Assembly: GCA_045345765.1 (NCBI GenBank) | Contig: CP148265.1 | Span: 930,001-994,000 of the forward strand | DNA from: JAOARY01 sp045345765 | Lineage (GTDB): Bacteria; Bacillota; Clostridia; Peptostreptococcales; Peptostreptococcaceae | Direction of reading: 5' to 3' | DNA length: 64,000 nt | Shown: in pieces, positions 17,839 through 26,800 of the stretch | How the letters are laid out: the number at the start of each line of letters is the position of its first letter | How positions within the stretch are numbered: the first letter of the stretch is position 1 | Made by a program: the position numbers and the translations under genes | Notes under the pieces: generated by a model | What the model was told of the DNA's origin: nothing | Database searches by the model: none | Seen by the model: only the letters and a program-made list of their open reading frames with translations

Positions 17839-18052
17839 AAAAGGAGATTGCTCAAACCTTGAATTAGAAAATATTCAAGCATAAGCATGTGAGTTGTTGA
17901 TAAATCTGTAATTCCTACTTTTATAATACTATAATTAAAATATTTTAACCATCCATCTAAACGCCCATTTTTACTTAATATAGTATTGATTTAGTCCTAA
18001 TATACTTGCTTCTATATTCCCAAATTACAAATTTTTAAAATAAAATTGCGTT

Positions 18053-19147
18053 TTATTTATTATTTAAAATTTCATCCAATGCTTTTACAAATTTGTTTGT
18101 TTGATCTATTGTTCCTGTACTAACTCTAATCCAATTAGTCATTCCCCACAAAAATCCTGGTCTTATGATTATCCCTTTTTTCATAAGCTCTTCAAATAAA
18201 ACTTTTGAATCCGTGTTTACATCAACAAATATAAAATTAGCATTTGAATCTATGTAATTTATATTATTCTTTTCAAAATACTCTTTCATAATGCCCATAG
18301 ATTCATAATTAAGCTCAACAGTTCTATCTATATGTTCCTTATCTTCTAATGCTCCTAAAGCAGCAGCTTGAGCTAATTTATTTATATTAAATACACCTTT
18401 AACCTTTGCCATTTGTGTACAAATTTCTTCACTTGATATTGCATAACCAACTCTAACACCTGCAATTCCAGCAACTTTGGAAAAAGTTCTTAGTATTATT
18501 GTATTAGGTCTTTTTTTAAGTAACTCTAAACTCTGCGGATAATTAGGATTTTTTATTGCATATTGATAGTAAGCTTCGTCTAAAACAAGTACAATATCAT
18601 CATTTATATTCGATACTAAATAATCAATCTCATCCTTAGTCATTATATTTCCAACTGGATTATTAGGATTACACACATAAATAAGTTTAGTTTTATCATT
18701 TATCTTATTTATAAAACCTTCAAAATCATGTTTATAATCTTTTAGTTTTACTACAACAGGAACTCCCCCCATGTGAGTTACACTTGTCTTATAAAGACCA
18801 AAAGTCACATCTGCCATTATAGCTTCATCACCTTCATTTATGAAAGCCTGTGCTACCATAGTAAGAATTTGTTCTCCACCATTTCCTAAAACTATATTCT
18901 CCATCTTAACATCATGTGATAAAGCTATTTCTTGTCTTAATTTTGCAGCAGTTGCATCAGGATATATATTTATATAATCAAGCTCAGCTTTTATTCTTTC
19001 TATAGCTTTTTTTGAAGGTCCTAAAGGATTTTCATTTGAAGCTAGTTTCTCAATAGTATCAATATTGTATTCCTTTTTTACCTCTTCAATAGGTTTCCCT
19101 GGCACATATGGCTTCATTTTTTCTAATTCTTTTCTAAATAATTGCAT
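18053..19147 (-). CDS. Histidinol-phosphate/aromatic aminotransferase (HisC family, fold type I)
   Basis: A PLP-dependent aminotransferase of 364 residues. Family marks are ASNENPLGPSKKA, the substrate-binding YPDATAAKLR, CNPNNPVGN, VLDEAYYQY and the PLP lysine in RTFSKVAGIAGVRVGY. Although HisC-like by sequence, it follows aroF-pheA-aroB-aroA-aroC and no his gene is in the window, so amination of phenylpyruvate or hydroxyphenylpyruvate is a likely role. An upstream frame adds 26 residues, but AAGGGGGG sits just before ATG at 19147, which is therefore chosen. A terminator upstream separates it from the aro operon, so it has an independent promoter or depends on read-through. Confidence 0.85.
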   Translation of the reverse strand: MQLFRKELEKMKPYVPGKPIEEVKKEYNIDTIEKLASNENPLGPSKKAIERIKAELDYINIYPDATAAKLRQEIALSHDVKMENIVLGNGGEQILTMVAQAFINEGDEAIMADVTFGLYKTSVTHMGGVPVVVKLKDYKHDFEGFINKINDKTKLIYVCNPNNPVGNIMTKDEIDYLVSNINDDIVLVLDEAYYQYAIKNPNYPQSLELLKKRPNTIILRTFSKVAGIAGVRVGYAISSEEICTQMAKVKGVFNINKLAQAAALGALEDKEHIDRTVELNYESMGIMKEYFEKNNINYIDSNANFIFVDVNTDSKVLFEELMKKGIIIRPGFLWGMTNWIRVSTGTIDQTNKFVKALDEILNNK

Positions 19148-19324
19148 TATATAACCCCCCTTAGATTTTTTAAAATAAATCTTACAAAATTCTGAATATA
19201 ATAAATTTATCAAATCTTTACTCATATCTTATACTTTTTATAGCTAAAAGTAAAGCTTTAGAAGATTTATTAATTTTTTATATTATTTTATCAAAAATCA
19301 TATAAAAAATTGAATTAATATTAT

Positions 19325-19369
19325 AAAAAAAGCAGTCTCAAAATGCATAACATTTTAAAACTACCCGCT
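19325..19369 (-). terminator. Terminator at end of aro operon
   Basis: On the minus strand a 3-bp outer stem AGC-GCT and an inner AGTTTTAAAATG paired with CATTTTGAGACT precede a run of seven T. It follows the 141-residue gene and precedes the aminotransferase gene. Confidence 0.75.
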
Positions 19370-19388
19370 ATTTATCAAATATTAATTA

Positions 19389-19814
19389 CTATTTTATCCT
19401 TACAAACCATGATGATACCTTTATATCATCTTTGTATAATAGCCCTTTTACAGAATAGAGTAAGTTATCTTTGAAACTATATACCTCTGTTCCAGAATAA
19501 TTTTCATATTCTGAACTATAGTTCAATATGAAAGAATCATTAATTATAGTTAATTTACCTTTTAATTTACCTAAAAGTTCATTATCCTCTTCAATATGAG
19601 TAAAATCTCTTTGTAAAAGAGGTTCTATTATAAAATCACTATAAATCTCAACACTATTTTCAAGTAATAATTTGCTAATTTTAGAAAGCTTATAACCTTC
19701 ACCTTCCTTTACTATTTCAAGATCCAAAATCAAATCTATATTATTTAATTTATCGTCATAGTAATTTCCGTAAGCTCTCCATGTACCTTCTTTCAATAGC
19801 ATTTGATTATTCAA
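19389..19814 (-). CDS. Unknown small protein, possible lipocalin-like fold
   Basis: I do not recognise a family. The 141-residue product has no signal peptide and consists of alternating hydrophobic and polar stretches. It opens EGTWRAYGNYYD and later reads GTEVYSFKDNLLYSVKG, which suggests a small beta-barrel such as a lipocalin-like or avidin-like fold; this is an inference from pattern only. GTG at 19823 overlaps the ribosome site AGGGAG, so TTG at 19814 is the likely start. It is the last gene before the aro operon terminator and starts about 85 bp after aroC, so it is probably co-transcribed with the shikimate genes. Confidence 0.6.
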   Translation of the reverse strand: MNNQMLLKEGTWRAYGNYYDDKLNNIDLILDLEIVKEGEGYKLSKISKLLLENSVEIYSDFIIEPLLQRDFTHIEEDNELLGKLKGKLTIINDSFILNYSSEYENYSGTEVYSFKDNLLYSVKGLLYKDDIKVSSWFVRIK

Positions 19815-19899
19815 AACACTCACTCCCTCATAAGTAAGACCTATTATCTATATAAAGTGTTACATCTAAAATCTTACTTCATTTTCTTCAAAAAAACAA

Positions 19900-20967
19900 T
19901 CAATATCCATATAAAATATCTAAAATAGTTATGGCAGTTATGGCTTCTAATACAACACATGCTCTTGGAACTATGCAAGGGTCATGCCTTCCATATGTCT
20001 TTAACTTTACATTTTGATTATCTTTATTTATAGTATCTTGTTCTTTTGATATTGAAGGAGTAGGCTTTAACACCACACTAAAAATAACTGGCATACCATT
20101 TGTTATTCCACCTAATATTCCCCCATTATTATTAGTCTTTGTTATTATATTATTATCTTTATAATCATATTCATCATTAACTTCGCTACCATAATAATCT
20201 GCTAATGAAAAACCCATGCCAAACTCCAAACCTTTAACTCCAGGTATTGCAAATATCCCTTTTGCTAATCTTCCTTCTATTGTTTCAAATATTGGGTCTC
20301 CTATTCCAGCATCTATATTTTCTATACACAGTTCTACAATTCCACCTACTGAATCTTCCCTTTCTCTTGCCTGATTAATAGCTTCTTTCATTTTAATATA
20401 AGCATCATCGTCCAGTACTGGAAAATCTACATCTTTTATTTCTTTGTTTATATTAGATTCATCCAAATAAGATAAATCTTTAATATCTTTAATTCTTTTA
20501 ATATGACTCTTTATATTTATGTTTTTTTCTTTTAATATAAGTTTTGCTATACTTCCAGCAAAAACAATAGGTGCTGTAAGTCTTCCAGAAAAATGACCAG
20601 AACCTCTATAATCATTAAATCCATCATATCTTATATATCCAGTAAAATCTGCATGAGAAGGTCTAAATACATCTTTTATATCAGAATAATCTTTTGATTT
20701 TTTGTTTTTATTTCTAATAAATGCACATAGAGGTAATCCTGTTGTTTTCCCATTAAATACCCCACTTAAAATCTCATATTCATCCATTTCTTTTCTTTTT
20801 GTGCTAAATTTATTTTTTCCAGGTCTTCTTCTATCCATTTGTGATTTTATAAATTCTTCATCTATCAAAAGTCCTGATTTTATATTATCTATAACAACTC
20901 CAATCCCTTGACCATGAGATTCTCCAAAAACGGATATTTTTATGTTCTTACCATATATACTACCCAT
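19900..20967 (-). CDS. aroC: Chorismate synthase
   Basis: This FMN-dependent enzyme converts EPSP to chorismate, the last shikimate step. Its 355 residues match the family. Marks are FGESHGQGIG near the N-terminus, QMDRRRPGKN, GSGHFSGRLTA and the C-terminal GRHDPCIVPRA. The start ATG follows AGGAGGGGTAATAA and overlaps the aroA stop by 8 bp, so the two are coupled. It belongs to the run aroF-pheA-aroB-aroA-aroC. The reduced FMN is supplied by cell reductases not encoded here. Confidence 0.96.
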   Translation of the reverse strand: MGSIYGKNIKISVFGESHGQGIGVVIDNIKSGLLIDEEFIKSQMDRRRPGKNKFSTKRKEMDEYEILSGVFNGKTTGLPLCAFIRNKNKKSKDYSDIKDVFRPSHADFTGYIRYDGFNDYRGSGHFSGRLTAPIVFAGSIAKLILKEKNINIKSHIKRIKDIKDLSYLDESNINKEIKDVDFPVLDDDAYIKMKEAINQAREREDSVGGIVELCIENIDAGIGDPIFETIEGRLAKGIFAIPGVKGLEFGMGFSLADYYGSEVNDEYDYKDNNIITKTNNNGGILGGITNGMPVIFSVVLKPTPSISKEQDTINKDNQNVKLKTYGRHDPCIVPRACVVLEAITAITILDILYGY

Positions 20968-22243
20968 TTATTACCCCTCCTAAAGATTTAAAATCTTCAA
21001 AGAAAGATGGATATGACTTATCTATAGCTTTGTAATTTTTTATTTTAACAGAATTTTTGCATTTACAAGAAGCTATTGCAGCGGACATAACGATTCTGTG
21101 ATCATTAAATGAATCAACTTCTCCGCCTTCTAATTCCTCTTTTCCATATATAATCATTCCATCATCCGTTTCTTCAATATCTGCACCCAAATTCTTTAAC
21201 ATTGCTACTGTGGATTTTATTCTATCTGATTCTTTAATTCTAAGTCTCTTTCCATTATATATTGTTGTTTTTCCTTCACTTAAGGCTGCCAAAACAGATA
21301 ATACAGGAATTATATCTGGACAATTAGACGCATCTATTTTTATCCCTTTTGTTTTCGATTTTTGCAAAATAACTCTATCTTTAATGATTTCATATTTTGC
21401 ACCCATTTTTTTTATAATATCTAATACTTCCTTATCGGCTTGAAGCGAATTTGGTTTTAGATCCAAACAATCTATATCTCCACATAAAACTCCAAGCACT
21501 ATAAAAAATGCACCTTGAGAATAATCTCCTTCAACTTTGTAATCTTTATTTTTATATATTTGATTTCCTTTTATCTTAAAACCTCTATATTCATCATCTT
21601 TCTTTATGATATCTATATCAATTTCATATTCTTTTAATACATCTAAAGTCAAATCAACATAGGCTTTTGATTCTAACTTTCCAATTATATTGATAATACT
21701 ATCCTCTTTTAAAAGCGGTAATGTATATAAAAGTCCCGTTATAAATTGAGAACTAATATCCCCCTTAATATTAAATTCTCCAGCTTTAATACTATCATTA
21801 AGTATTAGAGGTAAACTTCCATCATAAGAAAAATTCAGCTTTTGATTTTCAAAAATATCTATGTATGGAGTTATTGGTCTAGTTTTTAATGAATTTATAC
21901 CTTCATATTCTATATTTCCTGCAAATAAACTAGCCAAAGGAATTAAAAATCTCAATGTAGAACCCGATTCATTGCAGAATAAATTAGCCTTAATCGGTTT
22001 AATTTCATCTATCCCATCAATTATCACATAATCTTTTTCTTTTGTTATCTTTGCACCCAAATTTTTCATTATCTCTATTGTTGCTATTATATCTTTTGAA
22101 TATATCAAATTATCTATCTTGCAGCGTCCTTTTGATAAAGCTCCTGCAATTATAGCCCTATGGCTCAAACTCTTTGATGGTGGTATTTTTATTTGACCTT
22201 TTAAAGTTTTTGGATTTATAATAATGTCTTTTATATCATTCAT
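20960..22243 (-). CDS. aroA: 3-phosphoshikimate 1-carboxyvinyltransferase (EPSP synthase)
   Basis: The enzyme adds enolpyruvate from PEP to shikimate-3-phosphate. The 427-residue chain shows KIPPSKSLSHRA (residues about 17-28), the PEP-site stretch NESGSTLRFL, and KRLRIKESDRI near residue 340. Position 96-101 equivalents read GSTLRFL, where related plant-type enzymes have GNAGTAMRPL. Clostridial enzymes commonly differ here, and this motif affects glyphosate binding; no sensitivity claim is made. It begins behind AGAAGGAATGATTGT, 37 bp after aroB, and overlaps aroC. Confidence 0.96.
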   Translation of the reverse strand: MNDIKDIIINPKTLKGQIKIPPSKSLSHRAIIAGALSKGRCKIDNLIYSKDIIATIEIMKNLGAKITKEKDYVIIDGIDEIKPIKANLFCNESGSTLRFLIPLASLFAGNIEYEGINSLKTRPITPYIDIFENQKLNFSYDGSLPLILNDSIKAGEFNIKGDISSQFITGLLYTLPLLKEDSIINIIGKLESKAYVDLTLDVLKEYEIDIDIIKKDDEYRGFKIKGNQIYKNKDYKVEGDYSQGAFFIVLGVLCGDIDCLDLKPNSLQADKEVLDIIKKMGAKYEIIKDRVILQKSKTKGIKIDASNCPDIIPVLSVLAALSEGKTTIYNGKRLRIKESDRIKSTVAMLKNLGADIEETDDGMIIYGKEELEGGEVDSFNDHRIVMSAAIASCKCKNSVKIKNYKAIDKSYPSFFEDFKSLGGVING

Positions 22244-22280
22244 ACAATCATTCCTTCTATATAATCTATTTTTATTTACT

Positions 22281-23378
22281 TTATTTTGATTTATTTTCTT
22301 TTGATTTTAAATATTTATTTATATCTTTTAATTCAATTTCTTTTATATAAGCTTTGCCTATAATATCTACAAATATAAAATCAATAGTATTTTTTTTAAT
22401 TTTTTTATCCTTTAATAAAATTTCATAAAGTTCACTATAATCAAGTTCTTTAAGATTAGTTTTGCAACCTAATTTATCTAATATATTAAATAAACTATCA
22501 TAAATTTCTTTTAATTTGTCAAATTCATTTAAATAATTATTAAAATCAATTGCCATTAACATACCTAAGCCCACAGCTTCTCCATGGCTAAATCTCTTAT
22601 AATCATAATATTTTTCAATAGCATGACCAAAACTATGCCCAAAATTTAATATTTTTCTTATACCAGCCTCTTTATGATCTTCTAAAACAACTTCTCTTTT
22701 AATATCACAACATCTATAAATGATTTCTTCTATTGATGCATCTATATCCTTTTTACTTTCTAAATCTTTTATCTTTTCATAAAGCTTCACATCTTTTATA
22801 TATGCGTATTTTATAACTTCACAAAAACCATCTAAATAAACTCTATCACTTAATGTATCTAAAAAATCTGGATCTATCAAAACAAGTGTAGGGTTATAAA
22901 ATGCTCCAGCTAAGTTCTTTCCTGCTTTTAAATTAATAGCAGTTTTTCCACCCACACTGCTATCAACTTGAGATAATAAAGTTGTTGGAATTTGTATATA
23001 AGAAATTCCTCTAACATAAGAAGCAGAAACAAAACCAGCTAAATCACCAACAACACCTCCACCCAAAGCTATTATAATATCTTTTCTTGAAAAATTGTTC
23101 TTAGCCAAAAATTCAAGTATATCATTGTAATTATTAATATTCTTGCTTTCTTCACCCGCATTTATAGTGTAATCTAATATATTTATATCTTTATAATATT
23201 CATCTGATTTAAATAATTTTTTTATCTCTTGTAAATACAATTTCGATACATTTGAATCTGTTATTATAAGTACATTCTGTCCCTTTATAAACTCTTTAAT
23301 ATATTCATTTATTTGCTTTTTTAACCCTCTTTTTATAAAAATATCATAAGCCGTTAAATTATTTACGCTTAATTTCAT
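22281..23378 (-). CDS. aroB: 3-dehydroquinate synthase
   Basis: An NAD- and metal-dependent enzyme that closes DAHP to 3-dehydroquinate. The 365-residue chain has the NAD-binding GGGVVGDLAGF (about 104-114), the substrate and metal residues in PTTLLSQVDSSVGGKTAIN, and NFGHSFGHAIE plus FSHGEAVGLGM. TTG at 23381 immediately precedes ATG at 23378 behind AAAGGGATTGATT; the ATG is preferred. It is 12 bp after pheA and 37 bp before aroA. The next two pathway genes, aroD and aroK, are not in this window. Confidence 0.96.
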   Translation of the reverse strand: MKLSVNNLTAYDIFIKRGLKKQINEYIKEFIKGQNVLIITDSNVSKLYLQEIKKLFKSDEYYKDINILDYTINAGEESKNINNYNDILEFLAKNNFSRKDIIIALGGGVVGDLAGFVSASYVRGISYIQIPTTLLSQVDSSVGGKTAINLKAGKNLAGAFYNPTLVLIDPDFLDTLSDRVYLDGFCEVIKYAYIKDVKLYEKIKDLESKKDIDASIEEIIYRCCDIKREVVLEDHKEAGIRKILNFGHSFGHAIEKYYDYKRFSHGEAVGLGMLMAIDFNNYLNEFDKLKEIYDSLFNILDKLGCKTNLKELDYSELYEILLKDKKIKKNTIDFIFVDIIGKAYIKEIELKDINKYLKSKENKSK

Positions 23379-23392
23379 CAAATCAATCCCTT

Positions 23393-24616
23393 TTAATAAT
23401 TTTTATCCATCTTATAATTACCCAAAATTCTTATATCATTTGAATTTCTTTTCATACTTTCTAATGCTCTTTTTATATTACCATCTTTTAAATTACCTTC
23501 AATATCTATATAAAAATTATATTCTTTTAATGTATCTTTTATCGGTCTTGATTCAATCTTTAGCATATTTATATTATTTTCATAAAGAGATTTTAAATGC
23601 GTATAAAGCATTCCTTGTTCATGTTTGATATTTGTAAGCAAACTAATTTTATTACTATCTTTTGATATATTCAAATCTCTTGAAAGAATAAAGAATCTAG
23701 TATAATTTAAATCACTATCTTCTATATTCTCTTTTAATATTTTAAGACCATATTCTAAACTAGCTTGTTTTGAACCAACTGCACCAACATGCTTTTGATT
23801 TTTACTTTTTACTATATATGCTCCTCTTGCTGTATTTTCAACACAATATTTTTTTATATTCTTTTGTGCGAAAAAGTCACTACATTGTTTAAAACCTTGA
23901 ATATGAGTATATACCTCTTTTATATCCTTTAACGAACTATTTTTAGTCCCTATAAGATGTTGATTTATTTTGATTGATATTTCTGCATTTATATATACAT
24001 CATATTTTTTTAACAAATCATAAACCTTGGTAATCGAACCAGTTGAACTGTTTTCAATCGGGATAACCGCATAATCAATCTCTTTAGTTGTAAGCCCCTT
24101 TACCAAATATTCAAATTCATTATACCTTTTTATCGTTTTTTCTTTATCTTTAAAATATTCTTCTAATGCTTCATTTGAAAAAGCACCTTTAAGACCTTGA
24201 TGTCCCACTCTTAAAACTTTTTCTTTTGCTAAATATTTAATATCTTCTTTTTTTATTTTGTTGCAATAATATTCCTTAATCTCATCATCTTTATTAGACT
24301 CTTTCGTTTTCACTTTTTTATTGTTTTTTTCTTCTTTTATCATATTTTTCTTTTGAACTTCTTTGCTGTGTTTTAATATATTTTTGTAAATATTAATTAT
24401 AAGATTTTCATTATCTTTATTCGTTTTTTTGCTAATTTTATTTAATATATTTTCTTCTCTGTTTTTATCATAAATTTTTAAATTTTTAGACTTTTTAATA
24501 TCTGAAATATCTTTACAGAGTTTTATCCTTTCCTCTATCAAATTTATAATCTCTTTATCTATATCATCAATATTAATTCTTAAACTATCTATTTTATTTC
24601 CTAACTTATCTTCCAT
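23393..24616 (-). CDS. pheA: Bifunctional chorismate mutase / prephenate dehydratase
   Basis: This makes phenylpyruvate from chorismate in two steps. Residues about 1-85 form an AroQ-type chorismate mutase helix bundle (IDDIDKEIINLIEERIKL). After a charged linker, residues about 135-315 are prephenate dehydratase (VGHQGLKGAFSNEA, then the catalytic NSSTGSI and ENTARGAYIV). Residues about 325-405 form an ACT domain (LYENNINMLKIESRP) for feedback control by phenylalanine. A longer frame starts at 24634, but AAAGGAG directs ATG at 24616. Being second in the operon behind an attenuator rich in Phe codons, it explains why the operon should respond to phenylalanine. Confidence 0.94.
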   Translation of the reverse strand: MEDKLGNKIDSLRINIDDIDKEIINLIEERIKLCKDISDIKKSKNLKIYDKNREENILNKISKKTNKDNENLIINIYKNILKHSKEVQKKNMIKEEKNNKKVKTKESNKDDEIKEYYCNKIKKEDIKYLAKEKVLRVGHQGLKGAFSNEALEEYFKDKEKTIKRYNEFEYLVKGLTTKEIDYAVIPIENSSTGSITKVYDLLKKYDVYINAEISIKINQHLIGTKNSSLKDIKEVYTHIQGFKQCSDFFAQKNIKKYCVENTARGAYIVKSKNQKHVGAVGSKQASLEYGLKILKENIEDSDLNYTRFFILSRDLNISKDSNKISLLTNIKHEQGMLYTHLKSLYENNINMLKIESRPIKDTLKEYNFYIDIEGNLKDGNIKRALESMKRNSNDIRILGNYKMDKNY

Positions 24617-24675
24617 CAAAAAAGCTCCTTTCAAATATCAAAAGCCTTAAATTTATAGCTTTTTCTAATTAATTA

Positions 24676-25680
24676 TCATATAATTTCTTTTATTTTATTT
24701 ATTGATTTCATAAGATTCGAAAAATTCTTGTATTTAAGCGACTGTGCCCCATCTGATAACGCATTTTTTGGATCATTATGAACCTCTATCATAAGTCCAT
24801 CTGCTCCAATTGCAACTGCTGCTTTTGAAAGTGGTTCAACCATATTCCATCTACCTGTAGCATGACTTGGATCTATTATTATAGGTAAGTGACTTAATTC
24901 TTTTATAGCTGGAACCACTGCCAAATCTAAAGTATTTCTAAGATATGTTTCAAATGTTCTAATTCCTCTTTCACATAAGATTACATTTTCATTCCCTTGG
25001 CTCATTATATATTCAGCCGCCATCAAAAACTCTTCAATTGTAGCTGACATCCCTCTTTTTAAAAGTATTGGCTTATTAGTCTTTCCAACAGCTTTTAAAA
25101 GTGCAAAGTTTTGCATATTTCTTGCTCCTATTTGAATAATATCTGCATACTTACTAACAACCTCCAGTTCATCAACACTCATGAGTTCAGTAACTATTGG
25201 CATATTAGTTAAATTTGAAGCCTCTTTTAAATATTTTAAGCCCTCTTCTTTTAGACCTTGGAAACTGTATGGTGACGTTCTTGGTTTGAACGCTCCACCT
25301 CTTAATATATTCGCTCCTTGCTTTTTTACTTCCTTTGCAATATCAATAATTTGTTCCCTACTTTCAACTGAACAAGGTCCTGCCATTACAATAACTTCAT
25401 CTTTTGCCCCAATTCTTACACCTTTAACCTCTATAATGCTGTCTTCCTCTTTCATCATCCTACTCACTAATTTATAAGGTGACTCAATTTTTAATATATC
25501 TTCAACTTCCAAATTAGACATTATATAATCTTTTGAAACTCTTTTAGTATCTCCAATCAAGCCTATGATTGCTTTATTTTCTCCTATTGTTACTTTTGTT
25601 TTTACACCTTTTTTTTCAATATCTTTTGCAATTTCCTGAGTTCTTTTAATCTCTGTATTTGCCTTTATAACTATAACCAT
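24676..25680 (-). CDS. aroF: 3-deoxy-7-phosphoheptulonate (DAHP) synthase
   Basis: The enzyme condenses PEP and erythrose-4-phosphate, the entry step of aromatic synthesis. The 334-residue chain has an N-terminal ferredoxin-like regulatory domain (residues 1-70) and a type I-beta barrel with VMAGPCSVESREQI, RGGAFKPRTSPYSFQG and IIDPSHATGRWNMV. A GTG at 25689 overlaps the ribosome site, so ATG at 25680 (after AAAGGAGTGTTTAAT) is the start. It is the first structural gene of the aro operon and lies directly behind a leader peptide and terminator that should set operon level by aromatic amino acid supply. Confidence 0.95.
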   Translation of the reverse strand: MVIVIKANTEIKRTQEIAKDIEKKGVKTKVTIGENKAIIGLIGDTKRVSKDYIMSNLEVEDILKIESPYKLVSRMMKEEDSIIEVKGVRIGAKDEVIVMAGPCSVESREQIIDIAKEVKKQGANILRGGAFKPRTSPYSFQGLKEEGLKYLKEASNLTNMPIVTELMSVDELEVVSKYADIIQIGARNMQNFALLKAVGKTNKPILLKRGMSATIEEFLMAAEYIMSQGNENVILCERGIRTFETYLRNTLDLAVVPAIKELSHLPIIIDPSHATGRWNMVEPLSKAAVAIGADGLMIEVHNDPKNALSDGAQSLKYKNFSNLMKSINKIKEII

Positions 25681-25705
25681 ATTAAACACTCCTTTAAATT
25701 TAAGT

Positions 25706-25738
25706 ATAAAAAAACAGAAGCCCTAAGGAACTTCTGTT
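25706..25738 (-). terminator. Attenuator terminator ahead of aroF
   Basis: On the minus strand ACAGAAG and CTTCTGT form a 7-bp stem with a 10-nt loop, then seven T. It lies 30 nt after the leader peptide stop and 26 nt before aroF, the right place for a regulated terminator. Confidence 0.8.
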
Positions 25739-25767
25739 ATAAAAATCTAATATAAAATTTTATCCTT

Positions 25768-25920
25768 TTAATTTGATAAATAATTTCTATAATAAAAATC
25801 CTCTTTAAAAAAACATTTTATTAAATTTTTCCATCTAAAAAAGCTAGCGCTAAAACTAAAGCCCCAGAAAAACATAAAATATCTATGAAATTGATTCGAT
25901 GAAATATTATTTAATAGCAT
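25768..25920 (-). CDS. Aromatic-rich leader peptide of the aro operon
   Basis: A 50-codon frame on the minus strand starts with ATG at 25920 behind the strong site AGGAGGAAGAAAC. Of its 50 residues 13 are Phe, 4 Tyr and 2 Trp. The densest part reads FMFFWGFSFSASFFRW (residues 15-30), with a later FFKEDFYYRNY. There is no signal peptide or known family. A terminator and aroF follow at once. This is the classic arrangement of ribosome-mediated attenuation, as in pheL or trpL of enterobacteria: shortage of charged tRNA-Phe would stall the ribosome and prevent termination. The peptide is long for this role, and I did not resolve the antiterminator pairing. Confidence 0.85.
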   Translation of the reverse strand: MLLNNISSNQFHRYFMFFWGFSFSASFFRWKNLIKCFFKEDFYYRNYLSN

Positions 25921-25968
25921 GTTTCTTCCTCCTTTTATTTTTATCTTAAAATTATTATATTGTTATGT

Positions 25969-25997
25969 ATTGTATAGAAATTCTTAATACATGTCAA
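25969..25997 (-). promoter_or_regulatory. Promoter of the aro operon
   Basis: On the minus strand TTGACA (25997-25992) and TACAAT (25974-25969) are 17 bp apart, close to consensus, about 45 nt before the leader peptide start. Confidence 0.85.
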
Positions 25998-26395
25998 TAT
26001 GTTTTTTTCGAATACTTTTTTTTATTTTCCTTAAAAACATTGAAATATAAATGTTTCCAAAATTTAATAATTTATTATATTTTCTTTTTCAACAATTTAT
26101 TATATAATCTTTCTATCAATAAAATTATAAATATTAATAGGAATTAAAGACAATACAGATGTAACTATACGAAAAATATAGTTCTAAATTCACACTTGAA
26201 AAGAGCTTCACTTTTGTATATTATGGTATTTAGTAAATAATAAAAACTATGTATTAACTCAAGTGAAATTTATAAAATTATATTTTATGTTTTTTAAATA
26301 GTTATATTTGTTTTTTATTTTTTTTAACATATTTTTTCAATTTGTTTTTCATCACTATTAATTTCAATGGAATAATGTTAAAGGAAGTGAATATA

Positions 26396-26599
26396 ATGGA
26401 AATTTTGGACTATAAGACTTCACAAAATATGCTTATATCTAAACTAGGTAAGACAGATGTCTTATATGATTATGTGATGCTTTTAAAATCAAAATCATCT
26501 GGATCAAAAAAAATAGCTAGTGACGAATTGGAGTCTATTATTGGAGAATTAGAAGTTATTAGCGAAAAAATAGATCGTGGAATAAATAGATATTTCTAA
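26396..26599 (+). CDS. Small unknown protein (67 residues)
   Basis: A short frame starts at ATG 26396 after AAAGGAAGTGAATATA; a longer reading from 26342 has no ribosome site. The product is charged and probably mostly helical, with the serine-rich phrase KSKSSGSKK in the middle, and has neither signal nor membrane span. I do not recognise a family. It lies alone between the aro operon and aroE, with a strong terminator behind it. The 240 bp in front are AT-rich. Partial complementarity between CACACTTGA near 26192 and TCAAGTG near 26258 is too weak to call an RNA. Confidence 0.55.
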   Translation: MEILDYKTSQNMLISKLGKTDVLYDYVMLLKSKSSGSKKIASDELESIIGELEVISEKIDRGINRYF

Positions 26600-26676
26600 A
26601 CTACATATATAAATAAATAGAGGAATAAAAAAGTAGTCGTTATATTTTATAATGATATTTCAGGGTTTATGTTATT

Positions 26677-26733
26677 AAAAAGGAACTTTATTTAAACGAT
26701 TTTATAAAAATCATTTAAATAAAGTTCCTTTTT
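26677..26733. terminator. Strong bidirectional terminator
   Basis: Arms of about 24 nt starting AAAAAGGAACTTTATTTAAA pair almost perfectly across a short loop, with A and T tracts outside. It lies between the 67-residue gene and the convergent aroE. Confidence 0.85.
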
Positions 26734-26800
26734 ATTTCTAATATAATTATCATTACTAAGAAATATAAAATTCATATAATTTATTTTTTATAATAATTAA

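Noticed and set aside
17702..17884. Sixty-codon plus-strand frame after the orphan pyr leader
   Set aside because: It runs through three strong hairpins, has no ribosome site and no recognisable protein character.
18053..19147. Histidine biosynthesis role for the HisC-like aminotransferase
   Set aside because: No his gene is present and it follows the aromatic operon. The HisC family includes aromatic aminotransferases, so I left the symbol empty.
25965..26147. Plus-strand frame upstream of the aro leader
   Set aside because: It covers the aro promoter, is made of Phe/Ile/Asn from AT-rich DNA and has no ribosome site.
26196..26208. Shared 13-mer TTGAAAAGAGCTT at 26196 and 54812, considered as a common regulatory motif
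   Set aside because: In 64 kb of AT-rich DNA a chance 13-base match is expected, and the surrounding sequences do not align.
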